Source of the DNA: WTJD01 sp964225175 | GTDB taxonomy: Bacteria > Pseudomonadota > Gammaproteobacteria > Xanthomonadales > SZUA-36 | Length of the DNA: 64,000 nt | Direction of reading: 5' to 3' | NCBI GenBank assembly: GCA_964225175.1 | Contig: CAXQNK010000042.1 | Coordinates: 1 to 64,000, forward strand | In this document: positions 1-8,468 of the stretch, one piece after another | Position numbering within the stretch: position 1 is the first letter of the stretch | Layout of the letters: each line of letters begins with the position of its first letter | Made by a program: the position numbers and the translations under genes | The notes under the pieces: generated by a model | The model's input: only the letters and a program-made list of their open reading frames with translations | Database searches by the model: none | What the model was told of the DNA's origin: nothing

Positions 1-2
1 CC

Positions 3-1043
3 GAGAAGGTGCGCCAGGCACGATTCAATTTTGATGAGTCACAGCTGCGGCCCGATTTTGAGTTGGATAACGTTCTGAACAAGGGTGTCTTTTTTGCCGC
101 TGAGAAGGTGTTCGGCCTGACGTTCAAAGAGCGCACGGACGACTTCCCCGTCTACCAGGAGGACGTTCGGGTTTGGGAAGTCTTTGACGCCGATGGAGAG
201 CCGCTCGCGTTATTCATCGGAGATTTCTATGCCCGGCCCAGCAAACGCGGTGGCGCATGGATGAATGCCTACGTGCCCCAGTCAGGCTTGCTCGGCACCT
301 CTCCGGTGGTGGCCAACCATCAGAACATTCCCGAGCCAGCTGATGGCGAACCCACACTGATGACCTGGGACGAAGTGACGACGATGTTCCACGAGTTCGG
401 GCACGCCCTGCATGGAATGTTTTCCGATGTTCGGTATCCCAAGTTCGCAGGTACCTCCGTGCCCCGAGACTTTGTCGAATTCCCTTCCCAGGTCAACGAA
501 ATGTGGGCTGACTGGCCGGAAGTGCTGGCCAATTATGCGGTTCACTACGAGACCGGAGAGGCGATGCCGCGCGAACTGCTCGACAAGGTGCTGGCCACAG
601 CCACCTTCAACCAGGGCTTTGCGACAACCGAATACCTGGCGGCATCACTGCTCGACCAGGCTTGGCATCAGTTGACGCCGGATGAAGTGCCCGCAGCCGA
701 GGGTCTGCTGGATTTTGAAGCTGCCGCGCTGGAAACAGCCGGTGTGGCCATGAGCACGATCCCGCCAAGATATCGCAGCACCTACTTTTCCCACATCATC
801 GGTGGATACTCCGCGGGCTACTATTCCTACATCTGGAGTGAAGTAATGGATGCTGACACCGTCGAATGGTTTAAGGAAAATGGCGGCATGACACGAGAAA
901 ATGGCGACCATTTCCGAAACACGTTGCTTTCGCGTGGAGGCTCCAAGGAAGCTCTCGAATTATTTCGGGATTTCCGCGGCGCAGCCCCGAACATCGCACC
1001 GCTGCTGAAACGGCGCGGCCTGACAGCGACCGGATCAGAATAA
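3..1043 (+). CDS. dcp: M3 family oligopeptidase (peptidyl-dipeptidase Dcp type), 5'-truncated
   Basis: This is the C-terminal half of a zinc metallopeptidase of family M3, which cleaves short peptides (Dcp removes C-terminal dipeptides). The reading frame is open to base 3, so the start and the N-terminal half lie outside the window; family members are about 680-700 residues and about 347 are visible. The zinc motif HEFGHALHG is at about bases 390-416, and the downstream FVEFPSQVNEMW supplies the third ligand region typical of M3. The C-terminal GYSAGYYSYIWSEVMDAD segment is also typical of the family. A perfect palindrome follows the stop. Dcp is preferred over PrlC/OpdA because of the GTSVPRDFVEFPSQ wording, but the split is not certain without the N-terminus. 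Confidence 0.93.
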   Translation, partial: EKVRQARFNFDESQLRPDFELDNVLNKGVFFAAEKVFGLTFKERTDDFPVYQEDVRVWEVFDADGEPLALFIGDFYARPSKRGGAWMNAYVPQSGLLGTSPVVANHQNIPEPADGEPTLMTWDEVTTMFHEFGHALHGMFSDVRYPKFAGTSVPRDFVEFPSQVNEMWADWPEVLANYAVHYETGEAMPRELLDKVLATATFNQGFATTEYLAASLLDQAWHQLTPDEVPAAEGLLDFEAAALETAGVAMSTIPPRYRSTYFSHIIGGYSAGYYSYIWSEVMDADTVEWFKENGGMTRENGDHFRNTLLSRGGSKEALELFRDFRGAAPNIAPLLKRRGLTATGSE

Positions 1044-1051
1044 TCTGACCT

Positions 1052-1079
1052 CATCCCCCGCCTGGCCAGGCGGGGGATG
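1052..1079. terminator. Perfect 28-bp palindrome after the dcp stop
   Basis: The arms CATCCCCCGCCTGG and CCAGGCGGGGGATG are exact reverse complements with no spacer, starting 9 bases after the dcp stop. The transcript would form a very stable GC-rich hairpin between dcp and the exchanger gene. There is no U-tract, so it may be a rho-dependent or 3'-end-protecting hairpin rather than a classic intrinsic terminator. Confidence 0.6.
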
Positions 1080-1131
1080 CGCCCGGGCAGCCCTCAAAGC
1101 GCCGGGTTCAATACTGGAAGAGCGAAAAGAG

Positions 1132-2067
1132 ATGGAATTCCTCTGGTTGATTCTGGGCATGGCCAGCTTGCTGGCCGGGACAGAGCTGACCATTGGCGGC
1201 GCTCTTGCCATTGCCCACAGACACCATCTGTCCGAGTTTTTCGTCGGCCTTATCGTGCTGTCGGTCGGCAGTGATCTGCCCGAGATTGCCGTGGCGCTCG
1301 ACGCGGGAATCAAGAACCTCGGTGGCATTGATGCCTCGGGAATCGTCGTCGGCAGCGCCATCGGCAGCGTGATTGCACAGATTGGATTCGTGCTGGGTGT
1401 CGCTGGGCTGCTGAGTTTCCTCACCCTGCCTCAGCGCTATATCTTCAAGCATGGTGCGGTATTGCTCGGCGCAACCGCCCTGCTTTACCTGGCCGCGATC
1501 GATGGTGTTATCAGTTGGGTGGAGGGTCTCATGCTGATCATCACTTACCTGGTTTATGTCGTCGTCCTGCTGTCGCGGGAACGCGTTCCCACCGAGGTGG
1601 AACAAGCTGCCATACATCCACAGAGCCGCCCTTGGCTGAAGGTCAGCCTGGGCATAAGCATGGTGATCGCAGGCTCGGAATTGACCGTAAGCTCCGTGGT
1701 GACGCTCGCCTACCAGTTTGGACTGAACGAAATCATCATCTCGGTCTTGATTATCGGACTTGGGACCAGCCTCCCTGAACTGTCCATTTCACTCGCCGCC
1801 ATCGCCAAGCGGCGGGTGCACCTGTCGGTGGGCAATATCATTGGCAGTAACATTTTCGATACGCTGGTGCCCATCAGTCTCGCCGCCTTGATCGCACCGA
1901 TCGTGGTCGCGCCCTCCATTCTCAGCTTTGATCTGCCCTATGTGTTTGCATTGACCACCATGGTGCTGTTTTTCTTTTACAGGGGGAGCGGCTTACAACG
2001 CTGGGAAGCAGGCGTCATACTGATGCTGTATGCCGGATACGCAGGATTGAATCTACTGAATTTGTGA
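1132..2067 (+). CDS. Sodium/calcium exchanger family (CaCA, YrbG-like) membrane protein
   Basis: Inner-membrane cation antiporter of the CaCA superfamily, expected to exchange Ca2+ (or K+) for Na+ or H+. The 311 residues contain two internally homologous halves, each a bundle of about five hydrophobic helices separated by a short hydrophilic loop near residue 150. The second half carries the family signature GTSLPELSISLAA followed by GNIIGSNIFDTL. The first half has the equivalent GSDLPEIAVAL and GSAIGSVIAQIG, in which the usual Asn of GSN is replaced, a deviation in the alpha-1 repeat. The ATG follows a purine-rich GGAAGAGCGAAAAGAG. It ends head-to-head with the next gene. The ion transported cannot be read from the sequence. 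Confidence 0.88.
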   Translation: MEFLWLILGMASLLAGTELTIGGALAIAHRHHLSEFFVGLIVLSVGSDLPEIAVALDAGIKNLGGIDASGIVVGSAIGSVIAQIGFVLGVAGLLSFLTLPQRYIFKHGAVLLGATALLYLAAIDGVISWVEGLMLIITYLVYVVVLLSRERVPTEVEQAAIHPQSRPWLKVSLGISMVIAGSELTVSSVVTLAYQFGLNEIIISVLIIGLGTSLPELSISLAAIAKRRVHLSVGNIIGSNIFDTLVPISLAALIAPIVVAPSILSFDLPYVFALTTMVLFFFYRGSGLQRWEAGVILMLYAGYAGLNLLNL

Positions 2068-2082
2068 ACCGCGCGTGGTTCA
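2065..2082. terminator. Short hairpin containing both convergent stop codons
   Basis: TGAACC-GCGCGT-GGTTCA is an inverted repeat. Its left arm begins with the stop of the exchanger gene and its right arm holds the stop of the reverse-strand methyltransferase-like gene. It lacks a U-tract on either strand, so it is a weak termination candidate. Confidence 0.3.
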
Positions 2083-2700
2083 GATACGCGCCTGGAACAG
2101 CATTTCGAGGCGCCCGTCGGACAAAAGCCAACCTTTCTGAATCTTGAATGCGGGTAAACCGCGATCCAGCCCCTCGTGGGTGTGAGGGAAATAATCCATC
2201 TGCGGCATGCGCGCAGGACGATTGCAAATCACGTCCGGACGCAAGACACCATACTCACGATTGTTCAGCGGCGTTTCAACGCTGAGCACGCTAAACCCAT
2301 GCCCACAGGTTCCCGCGTGCAGATAAGGCTGCAAGGCCGCACTGAGTGCCCTCAAGGTGGCTGGCCGCAGGTAATTCAGAAAATCCCAGAATAGACACAC
2401 GTCCAGCAAGGTGCCTCGAGGAAAATTGAAGTGCGCCCGAAACGCCTCTTTAAGTGCGGCTTCATCCAACTCGGCTTGCTGCGTGCGAATCGCCTCATTC
2501 TCGAACAAGTTGGCGACGTGCACGCGGCACTTGAACTGGCCGAAAAACGCGATGGTCTCCGGCACTGCGGGCCCGAATTCGAGTGCTGTGACTCCGTGCT
2601 TCGGGTCGACCCCTTCGAATATTTCCGGCAGCAGACGGCTGGCCTGCTCGACACGCGCCACGCCCTCGCTCAGGCTGCGTGGGTGCGAGACAACACTCAT
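2080..2700 (-). CDS. Unknown protein, possible class I methyltransferase-like fold, upstream neighbour of no gene and downstream of bactofilin
   Basis: A 206-residue soluble protein that I cannot assign to a named family. The N-terminal third contains VTALEFGPAVPETIAFF followed by a hydrophobic strand ending VHVANLF. A later LLDVCLFWDFLNYL and a helix before HGFSVLSV resemble the alternating strand/helix order of a Rossmann-type SAM methyltransferase, but the usual GxGxG loop is not intact (EFGPA). It is encoded 34 bases after the bactofilin gene on the same strand, so co-transcription is likely. The link to bactofilin suggests an envelope or cytoskeleton-related role, which is inference only. 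Confidence 0.72.
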   Translation of the reverse strand: MSVVSHPRSLSEGVARVEQASRLLPEIFEGVDPKHGVTALEFGPAVPETIAFFGQFKCRVHVANLFENEAIRTQQAELDEAALKEAFRAHFNFPRGTLLDVCLFWDFLNYLRPATLRALSAALQPYLHAGTCGHGFSVLSVETPLNNREYGVLRPDVICNRPARMPQMDYFPHTHEGLDRGLPAFKIQKGWLLSDGRLEMLFQARI

Positions 2701-2734
2701 GCCCAGCGCTCAGCCTTGGAGGGCACGGCCAAAA

Positions 2735-3250
2735 TCACTTCTTGGTCGAATAATTCGAGTCCTTGGCCGCCACCTCAGGCTTGGGGGCGGTTTCAGCGGA
2801 CTTGCTCGGCAAGGGCAGCTCGGCTACCGCGGATTCCGCCGGGTTGATATCGATCATACCTTTGAACACGGCGCCGTCCTCCAGCATCACCCGTGGGGCG
2901 GTAATATTGCCCCGAACACGCCCGGACTTGGAAATAACAACCCGCTCCTTGCCCTCAACATCACCCTGGAGCGTTCCATCTACCTTGACGGTCTTTGCCG
3001 AAATGTTAGCTGCCACCCTGCCGCTTGACCCAACGATCACTTGGCTGGAATTCAACTCGATACGACCCTCAACCTTGCCTTCGATGACAAGATTTTCAGT
3101 ACCGACAATGTCTCCGTTAATATGGATCCCGGGACCGATCAGCGCCGATTTACCCATCGCCGCCGCGGCAGCTGTTTGGCTCACGCCGGTTGACGGTGGT
3201 GTCTTTGCCGACCCCCTCGAGTCATTTGTGTCTTTTCTTTTGTCGAACAT
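2735..3250 (-). CDS. Bactofilin (polymer-forming cytoskeletal protein)
   Basis: Bactofilins polymerise through a right-handed beta-helix and act in cell shape, stalk or envelope-enzyme positioning. The central 100 residues show the expected short hydrophobic repeats (INGDIVGTENLVIEGKVEG, then VIVGSSGRVAANISAKTV, then VDGTLQGDVEGKERVVI), flanked by disordered, Pro/Ser/Lys-rich tails. I place the start at the ATG giving MFDKRKD; a TTG four codons upstream would add MDAT. Length fits the family (about 130-190 residues). The next gene downstream on this strand is the methyltransferase-like protein. The 213-base gap to the Sco gene must hold divergent promoters; it is AT-rich near 3300-3350. Confidence 0.9.
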   Translation of the reverse strand: MFDKRKDTNDSRGSAKTPPSTGVSQTAAAAAMGKSALIGPGIHINGDIVGTENLVIEGKVEGRIELNSSQVIVGSSGRVAANISAKTVKVDGTLQGDVEGKERVVISKSGRVRGNITAPRVMLEDGAVFKGMIDINPAESAVAELPLPSKSAETAPKPEVAAKDSNYSTKK

Positions 3251-3463
3251 AGTTGCGTCCAATCAATTCCTGTTACGGGTCAGATATCCTATCAGGAAAC
3301 ATCATTTAATCACATTGTTAGGATAAAAACTTTATAAACTTATTGTACAAGTGCAGCTAAAAAATGCCAGCTCAGCCTTAAATCGAAGAGCCTCATTGAT
3401 TTCATCGCGGATTGAGCTTGCGGTAAAATACCCGTCTTCATCACGATTTCCCGGAAAAACCGC

Positions 3464-4051
3464 ATGAACCTCAGAGTAATAAGGTTTCTGGCCCCGCTGG
3501 CTGGCGCGGTCCTTCTCATGGCCTGTTCGAAGGCCCCCACCTGGCGGGGGCAAGATGTCAGCGGCGTCATGCCGGACCTGGCATTCGAATTGACCGATAG
3601 CTCGGGAAAAAGGGTCAGGACCGAGAGCAGGCTGGGACAGGCCACATTACTCTATTTCGGTTTCACCAATTGTCCTGATATCTGCCCGACCACGCTCAGC
3701 CAGATCAAGGTGGCGCTGGAAGCCATGGGCCCGGAGGCCGAGAATGTCAGGGTCTTCCTGGTGTCGGTCGACCCGGACCGTGACGCTCCAGCGGTCATGA
3801 CCCGCTACACGCAAGCCTTCGGCGAATGGCTTGAGGGTTTTACCGGCAGCAAGGCTGAACTCAAGGCCATGAACAACGCATTTAAGGTCGATTTCCTGGC
3901 CCAGGACGCCAACATGCGTGGCGAATATGACGTCATGCACAGCAACCGGGTCTTTGGGTTCGATTCGCTTGGCCGCTGCCGCGTATTGATGCCCAACACG
4001 GCCAATACCAACGCCATGGTGGCTGACTTGCGCCAATTGCTGGCACTCTAG
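3464..4051 (+). CDS. Sco1/SenC family copper chaperone lipoprotein
   Basis: Sco proteins are membrane-anchored thioredoxin-fold proteins that deliver copper to the Cu-A site of cytochrome c oxidase or keep its cysteines reduced. A lipobox LLMAC places the lipidated cysteine at residue 21. The copper-binding CPDIC motif lies at residues 70-74 after the strand LLYFGFTN, and the conserved histidine is His159 in YDVMHSNRV. The 195-residue length is normal. No oxidase subunit genes are nearby, so its client lies elsewhere. A GGA about 8 bases before the ATG serves as ribosome site. Confidence 0.93.
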   Translation: MNLRVIRFLAPLAGAVLLMACSKAPTWRGQDVSGVMPDLAFELTDSSGKRVRTESRLGQATLLYFGFTNCPDICPTTLSQIKVALEAMGPEAENVRVFLVSVDPDRDAPAVMTRYTQAFGEWLEGFTGSKAELKAMNNAFKVDFLAQDANMRGEYDVMHSNRVFGFDSLGRCRVLMPNTANTNAMVADLRQLLAL

Positions 4052-4142
4052 AGACAGCTCGAACCATGACGCGTTGATCCCCGGGCATTTTTGTCCTATG
4101 GTGCGGATCATTCGCCGTCCGATTAATCATGGAGACCCCCAC

Positions 4143-4580
4143 ATGACGTGCAAGCTGACCATTTCACTGCTCTCTGAAAGCCAACAGGGCAATATCGGTG
4201 ACGACTGGAAATACCAGATAGACATCAAGGTCTTCAACCAGGGCCTCGCTGGTCATGGAACGATTGATGTCGCCAAGCATAACCTGGCTTCCGGAACGAC
4301 CCAGGCACCACCCAATGGCACGGAGTCTGTCATCATCGATGCCGGTGAAGCCGGCAACGAGCTATTGGTCAGGTTGACGTTGAACGCCACCGAGGTGGAT
4401 TTCCTGAAAAGTGACAGAGGCGAGACCCAACTCAATATGCATATGCCCTCTCCATCACCGGGCGCCGCGCCCATCAGCCGCGAAATCGAACTGTCCGTGG
4501 GGGTGCGTGAATCACCAGGACTGATGGACGAAACCGCCATCCTGAGCCTGCAGCTGAAGCTGGTCGCCAGCGCAGACTGA
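4143..4580 (+). CDS. Hypothetical protein, small beta-rich
   Basis: I do not recognise this 145-residue protein. It starts at the ATG following CATGGAGACCCCCAC (GGAG at a good distance) rather than at the earlier in-frame ATG at 4074, which would add a poorly structured leader. There is no signal peptide or membrane segment. The sequence alternates short hydrophobic strands and polar turns (WKYQIDIKVFNQG, ESVIIDAGEAG, ISREIELSVGVRES), suggesting a beta-sandwich. Coding potential looks good: no rare-codon runs and a clean strong start. No functional hint comes from its neighbours. Confidence 0.72.
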   Translation: MTCKLTISLLSESQQGNIGDDWKYQIDIKVFNQGLAGHGTIDVAKHNLASGTTQAPPNGTESVIIDAGEAGNELLVRLTLNATEVDFLKSDRGETQLNMHMPSPSPGAAPISREIELSVGVRESPGLMDETAILSLQLKLVASAD

Positions 4581-4759
4581 TCACTGTTCCTGTCCGTTGA
4601 CAGGTATCAGCAATCGCTCATATTGGGCACCGGGCGTTGTATTTGTGAAATTGCCTGCTAAGTTTAGTGCTAAGGGGTCGTTTTGTTTTTTCGCCCGGTT
4701 TTCCGAAATAGGCCGTGCGGGACCCCTGATTTCGAATCTAAACTGAATGAGGGAGAACC

Positions 4760-5071
4760 ATGAACGCAACTAAAATAGTCAGACTCGTCGCCATCGTAGT
4801 CGCTTTGGCTGCTGGTATTTTTGCCATTCCAGAAGAGGCACTGGTGCTTGTCATTGTTGGTCTGGTCCTCGGGGTAATGACCGTACCGGGCGAGAACCGA
4901 ATGATGTATCTGATCACCGCCGCTACGCTGTCGATCGTGTCTGGCTCGTTGGGGCCAATTCCCGCGATAGGTTCCTACCTCACAGACATACTTGGCGCTA
5001 CGAGCGCACTGTTGAACGCCGGGGCGGTAGCCGTCATCGTGATGCATATCAAAGACCGGGCGATGGAATAA
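4760..5071 (+). CDS. Small integral membrane protein, unknown function
   Basis: A 103-residue protein with three to four hydrophobic segments (about residues 6-22, 27-41, 50-66 and 80-95), almost no soluble domain and a short charged tail. The ribosome site GAGGGAGAA sits just ahead of the ATG, a strong start. It stands alone and is closed by a clear intrinsic terminator. I do not recognise a family; the size and topology resemble small archaeal or bacterial membrane proteins of unknown role. Confidence 0.75.
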   Translation: MNATKIVRLVAIVVALAAGIFAIPEEALVLVIVGLVLGVMTVPGENRMMYLITAATLSIVSGSLGPIPAIGSYLTDILGATSALLNAGAVAVIVMHIKDRAME

Positions 5072-5109
5072 AACATCAACGAAAGACATGGATGTCCCTG
5101 AAAATTCAA

Positions 5110-5137
5110 GGCCAGGCGTCTGCCTGGCCTTTTTTTA
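5110..5137 (+). terminator. Rho-independent terminator of the small membrane-protein gene
   Basis: GGCCAGGC-GTCT-GCCTGGCC forms a perfect 8-bp GC-rich stem with a 4-base loop and is followed directly by a run of eight T. It lies about 40 bases after the stop at 5071 and just beyond the convergent permease gene. Confidence 0.93.
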
Positions 5138-5145
5138 CTGCAGCG

Positions 5146-6159
5146 CTAATCGAAACCCTCAAGCCTGATTCCCCGCCGCCTCTCCAGCCGGTCTCCGATC
5201 TGGTGAAGTTTTTGAAACAGCAGGTTGAACAACAGCACGCCAGCAAGGGCCAGACCCACGCCCAATACGCTGAGTTGCGCCCACTCGGTATACATCGTCC
5301 AGACAAACTGTGCCACGCACAGCAAAGACACCACGATCAGGGTCGACTCCCTGCCCATCCGGTTGACGATAAAGGCCCCGAGCGGAGCGCCCAGCGCCAC
5401 GATGGGCGCGGCAACCAGCCAGTTTGCGTACACTCCCGGCTGCACGTCCCCCAGCAGCAGCTTGACCGCGATACCGACCACGGATGTAAAAGCCATGATG
5501 ATCACCGAGGTCGGGATGGCGATTTTCAGGTCTGCATGACACACCAGCACCAGCACCACGTAAAGCACCATGTCGATCCCGACACCAGTGATGCTGGCCA
5601 CGGTGGCCCCGCACAGGAACCCGACACTCAGGCCGGCGAGCGTATCGAAGCGGACGTGCGTGGGGATGATGCCCTCGTGATGGGTGATCTCCCTGATCCG
5701 GTAGAAATGCAGCACACCGAAACTGGCCCAAACCACGGCGAACAGCACCTTGATGACCAGCCCGGGAACGACGGGTGCCAACAGCACGATACCGAGCGGT
5801 GTGCCGAGCGCCGAGCCGATCATTGCAGCCCGCAACATCGGCCATTCCAGTGGCTGGCGACGGCACAGGATGAAAATGGTGGCGCTGACCATGCCGATGG
5901 ACTGGATGGCAAAGCTGAAATCACGCCCCAGCGTGGCCGGTTCGTTGAACAACAGCACCAGGATCGGGAAACCAACCGTTCCACCGCCCATTGGCGTGGA
6001 GCCCGCCACGTAGGAACCCAGGGCCATGGCAACGGCGATGCCCCAGTGTTGGCGCAGGTCCTGCCAGTGATCTCCGATCACGACCAGGCCCAGCCAGACG
6101 CTGTAAAAAGCCGCAAGCCACAACAGGAACGGCCAGAGCCGCCGTGCGCGGTCACTCAT
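5146..6159 (-). CDS. TSUP family permease (TauE/SafE, sulfite exporter-like)
   Basis: Inner-membrane transporter of the TSUP family, whose members move sulfite, sulfoacetate or other sulfur and organic anions. About eight hydrophobic helices are visible. The first repeat contains the family wording VAGSTPMGGGTVGFPIL, and the second contains GATVASITGVGIDMVLYV, matching the two Pro/Gly-rich half-helices of the family. I start it at the ATG giving MSDRARRLWPF, preceded by GGGGG/GGTG; an upstream ATG at 6297 would add 46 non-conserved residues. The substrate is not determined by context. Confidence 0.88.
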   Translation of the reverse strand: MSDRARRLWPFLLWLAAFYSVWLGLVVIGDHWQDLRQHWGIAVAMALGSYVAGSTPMGGGTVGFPILVLLFNEPATLGRDFSFAIQSIGMVSATIFILCRRQPLEWPMLRAAMIGSALGTPLGIVLLAPVVPGLVIKVLFAVVWASFGVLHFYRIREITHHEGIIPTHVRFDTLAGLSVGFLCGATVASITGVGIDMVLYVVLVLVCHADLKIAIPTSVIIMAFTSVVGIAVKLLLGDVQPGVYANWLVAAPIVALGAPLGAFIVNRMGRESTLIVVSLLCVAQFVWTMYTEWAQLSVLGVGLALAGVLLFNLLFQKLHQIGDRLERRRGIRLEGFD

Positions 6160-6369
6160 CTCGATGCACCCCCTGGACTGTAAAACCGCCGTTCGAGGCG
6201 GAAGTTTCGTGGCATTTCCTAATCCGTTTTCATGCGCAGGGCTCATGGTAAGGCCGCTGGATGTCGCGCGCCAACTCTGGAAGGGAAGAATCACCAATCA
6301 TGCAGAAAGCGTAGTATAAGTAACGTGGAGAAACGCGATTGATCAAAGAGATCGGGATAGACTGAGCCG

Positions 6370-6804
6370 ATGAGCCGTGCAAACAACAAGACGCGACCCA
6401 CCGCAGTCACGGTGGACGCTTTTCTGGCTTCGGTGGAGCCAGAGCGAAAACGCCGCGAAGCGCGCCAACTCGATCAGCTGTTTCAACGCGTGACCGGCTG
6501 GCCGCCAAGGATGTGGGGGCCGACCATCATCGGCTATGGTGAATACCACTATCGCTATGCCAGCGGGCGCGAGGGCGATTACCTGGCCACCGGATTCTCG
6601 CCTCGCAAAGCCAAACACTCGATATACATCATGCCCGGCTACGCCGATTTCGGCTCAATCCTCGAACGCCTCGGCAAGCATACCTTGGGCAAATCCTGCC
6701 TGTACGTCAACACGCTTGATGACATCGACCTTGAGGTGCTCGCAGAGTTGATCTCCGCAGGGCTGGCGGATCTCGGTCAAAAATATACGATCAAGGAGAG
6801 GTAA
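6370..6804 (+). CDS. DUF1801 domain protein
   Basis: A 144-residue cytoplasmic protein of the DUF1801 (YdhG-like) group. The recognisable features are an N-terminal helix with VDAFLASVEPERKRREA, the core MWGPTIIGYGEYHYRYASGREGD, FSPRKAKHSIYIMPGY, and the C-terminal helix region. Length is typical (120-150). The biochemical role of the family is unknown; some members are related to iron-donor frataxin-like folds. It is divergent from the TSUP gene with about 210 bases between starts, and convergent with the DUF885 gene. Confidence 0.85.
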   Translation: MSRANNKTRPTAVTVDAFLASVEPERKRREARQLDQLFQRVTGWPPRMWGPTIIGYGEYHYRYASGREGDYLATGFSPRKAKHSIYIMPGYADFGSILERLGKHTLGKSCLYVNTLDDIDLEVLAELISAGLADLGQKYTIKER

Positions 6805-6815
6805 ATACGAACCGC

Positions 6816-8468
6816 TCAATCCCGCATCAGTGATCGGATCTCGTCGTCGAGCCCCGTCAATTGCCAACGGATCAGCGGCACGGGAATCACGCCCACTTCA
6901 TCCACCTCGGCAAAAAAATCCTTGAGCTTGTAGTTGCCCTGCTCCTGCCGGCTGCGCTCGGCCAGCAGACGTTCCATCAGGTACTTACCGGTGATGTAGC
7001 TGGTGCCGTAACCGGGCTGGCGCAGGTACAGCAGCTGCTCAAAGCCCAGCAGGTCGAGGTCCTCGCGCATCCAGCCGCGCGGGGTCCAGGCCACGTGAAA
7101 ATCGCGCGCTTGCTGCATGGTGAACACATTGGCGTGCACATAGAGCGAGCCCAACCCGCGGGCTGCACGCTGGGCCAGCATGATCCAGACGATCTCGCGC
7201 GAGCGCGGGGTCTCATCGTACAGCCCGGCGTGCATGACCATTTCCTCGAAACCGGTGGCGTTGCCCTCGGACCGGCTGTCAAAAATGTTGTAGAGCAACG
7301 CACCCCTGCGGATGGGGCTGGGGTGCGGAAATAACTCCATGCGCTCGAGATCCCACCAGTGGTACCAGTGCGACCACAGCGCCAGTGGCTCGTGATGGGA
7401 GGCGGTGTAGAAGAAGTTGCGCGTCTCGGGCGGTACAAATTCCCCCATGTGCTCTCTCAAAACGGGCTCGATGTAGTCGTAGGGTGGCAGCACTTCCTGC
7501 TCGATGAGGAAATCTGAGAATCGGCGCACGGAGGCCTCGGCCCGCTCGGCGTACTCGGCCTCGCTGGAAATTGGCAGCAGCAGCGGCAGATTGCGGTTGC
7601 GGTGCTCCTCCAGCTTCAACATGGCGTGTGCACGGTCGAGTTCGCGCTTGAGCAGGCGGACTTCGTCCTCCCAGGTCATCGGCAGGAGGTGTACATTTTG
7701 CAGGTGCCAGGAATAATTGTCCTTGCCAATACCCGATGGCCCGGTCTTGCGAGCCCCCTCCCCGCGCAGCCAGAACATGAAAGACCGCGTCGCGGCCAGG
7801 GCGTCAGCGACCGCTGTCTGCAAATCGGTTCCGCCGTCTCGTGTCTGCTCAGCCAACTTCATCAGGTCCCTGCCCTGGTCCTCGATGTGCTTGATACCGG
7901 CCAGCCACAACTCGCGTGCGTTACCGGTGAGATTGACGCGGGCCTGCTTGAGCAGCGGCGGGATGGTGTTCAGTTCGGCGGTGAGTTTCGCCTCAGCCGC
8001 CTCATCCAGCGGAAACTCGTAGGTCCATAATTCCACCAGCGCGTGGTGGGTGGGACCCTCATGCGCTGGTGTATCGCTCTGGTAGGTCCAAACCGATTGG
8101 TAGAATGCGGGATCCCTCGCCCAGGGCCTCAGCACCCGGATGTTGAAATCCATACCGTTCATCTCCGCGCGCACCAGGTGCCAGTCGACCTGCTGCTCAA
8201 TCGGCCAATCGGAGATGTCCATCGCGGTGAGGCGGGCCTGGTAGTTCCTCAGCTCAACGTGACGTCTAGCGGTGGTCTCTGCCGTGTAGTCCGGCGCGGC
8301 GTCCAGAAGTGGCGGACGCTCGAAGGCGCGCCAATCTTCAAACAGCGTGACAAGGTCAGCATGGGTGTTGGCACCAGCCGGCGCGCTCATCAGCACAAGG
8401 CACATCGCGGCGGCGCGCGTGACCCGGAAAAGGATTTCTTGCTTGCTTCGTGTCACGAGCTGAACCAT
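6816..8468 (-). CDS. DUF885 family secreted protein lacking the HEXXH zinc motif
   Basis: A 550-residue exported protein (signal peptide around residues 15-33, ending AGAN-T). The C-terminal half matches DUF885: the helix with EGNATGFEEMVMHAGLYDE, then the WIMLAQRAARGLGSLYVHAN region, and RQPGYGTSYITGKYLMERL, which is the family's PGQALSYKIG element. Most DUF885 proteins carry an HEGxPGH zinc site before this; here the nearest candidate is HHEPLALWSH, which is not HEXXH, so catalysis may differ or be lost. The MFS gene upstream on this strand ends one base before this start, so the two are co-translated. Peptidase or esterase activity is possible but unproven. Confidence 0.83.
   Translation of the reverse strand: MVQLVTRSKQEILFRVTRAAAMCLVLMSAPAGANTHADLVTLFEDWRAFERPPLLDAAPDYTAETTARRHVELRNYQARLTAMDISDWPIEQQVDWHLVRAEMNGMDFNIRVLRPWARDPAFYQSVWTYQSDTPAHEGPTHHALVELWTYEFPLDEAAEAKLTAELNTIPPLLKQARVNLTGNARELWLAGIKHIEDQGRDLMKLAEQTRDGGTDLQTAVADALAATRSFMFWLRGEGARKTGPSGIGKDNYSWHLQNVHLLPMTWEDEVRLLKRELDRAHAMLKLEEHRNRNLPLLLPISSEAEYAERAEASVRRFSDFLIEQEVLPPYDYIEPVLREHMGEFVPPETRNFFYTASHHEPLALWSHWYHWWDLERMELFPHPSPIRRGALLYNIFDSRSEGNATGFEEMVMHAGLYDETPRSREIVWIMLAQRAARGLGSLYVHANVFTMQQARDFHVAWTPRGWMREDLDLLGFEQLLYLRQPGYGTSYITGKYLMERLLAERSRQEQGNYKLKDFFAEVDEVGVIPVPLIRWQLTGLDDEIRSLMRD

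Noticed and set aside
5092..6183. 363-residue open frame on the + strand opposite the TSUP permease
   Set aside because: It is compositionally odd (His/Gln/Asp-rich, no domain) and mirrors the codon pattern of the clearly real permease on the other strand.
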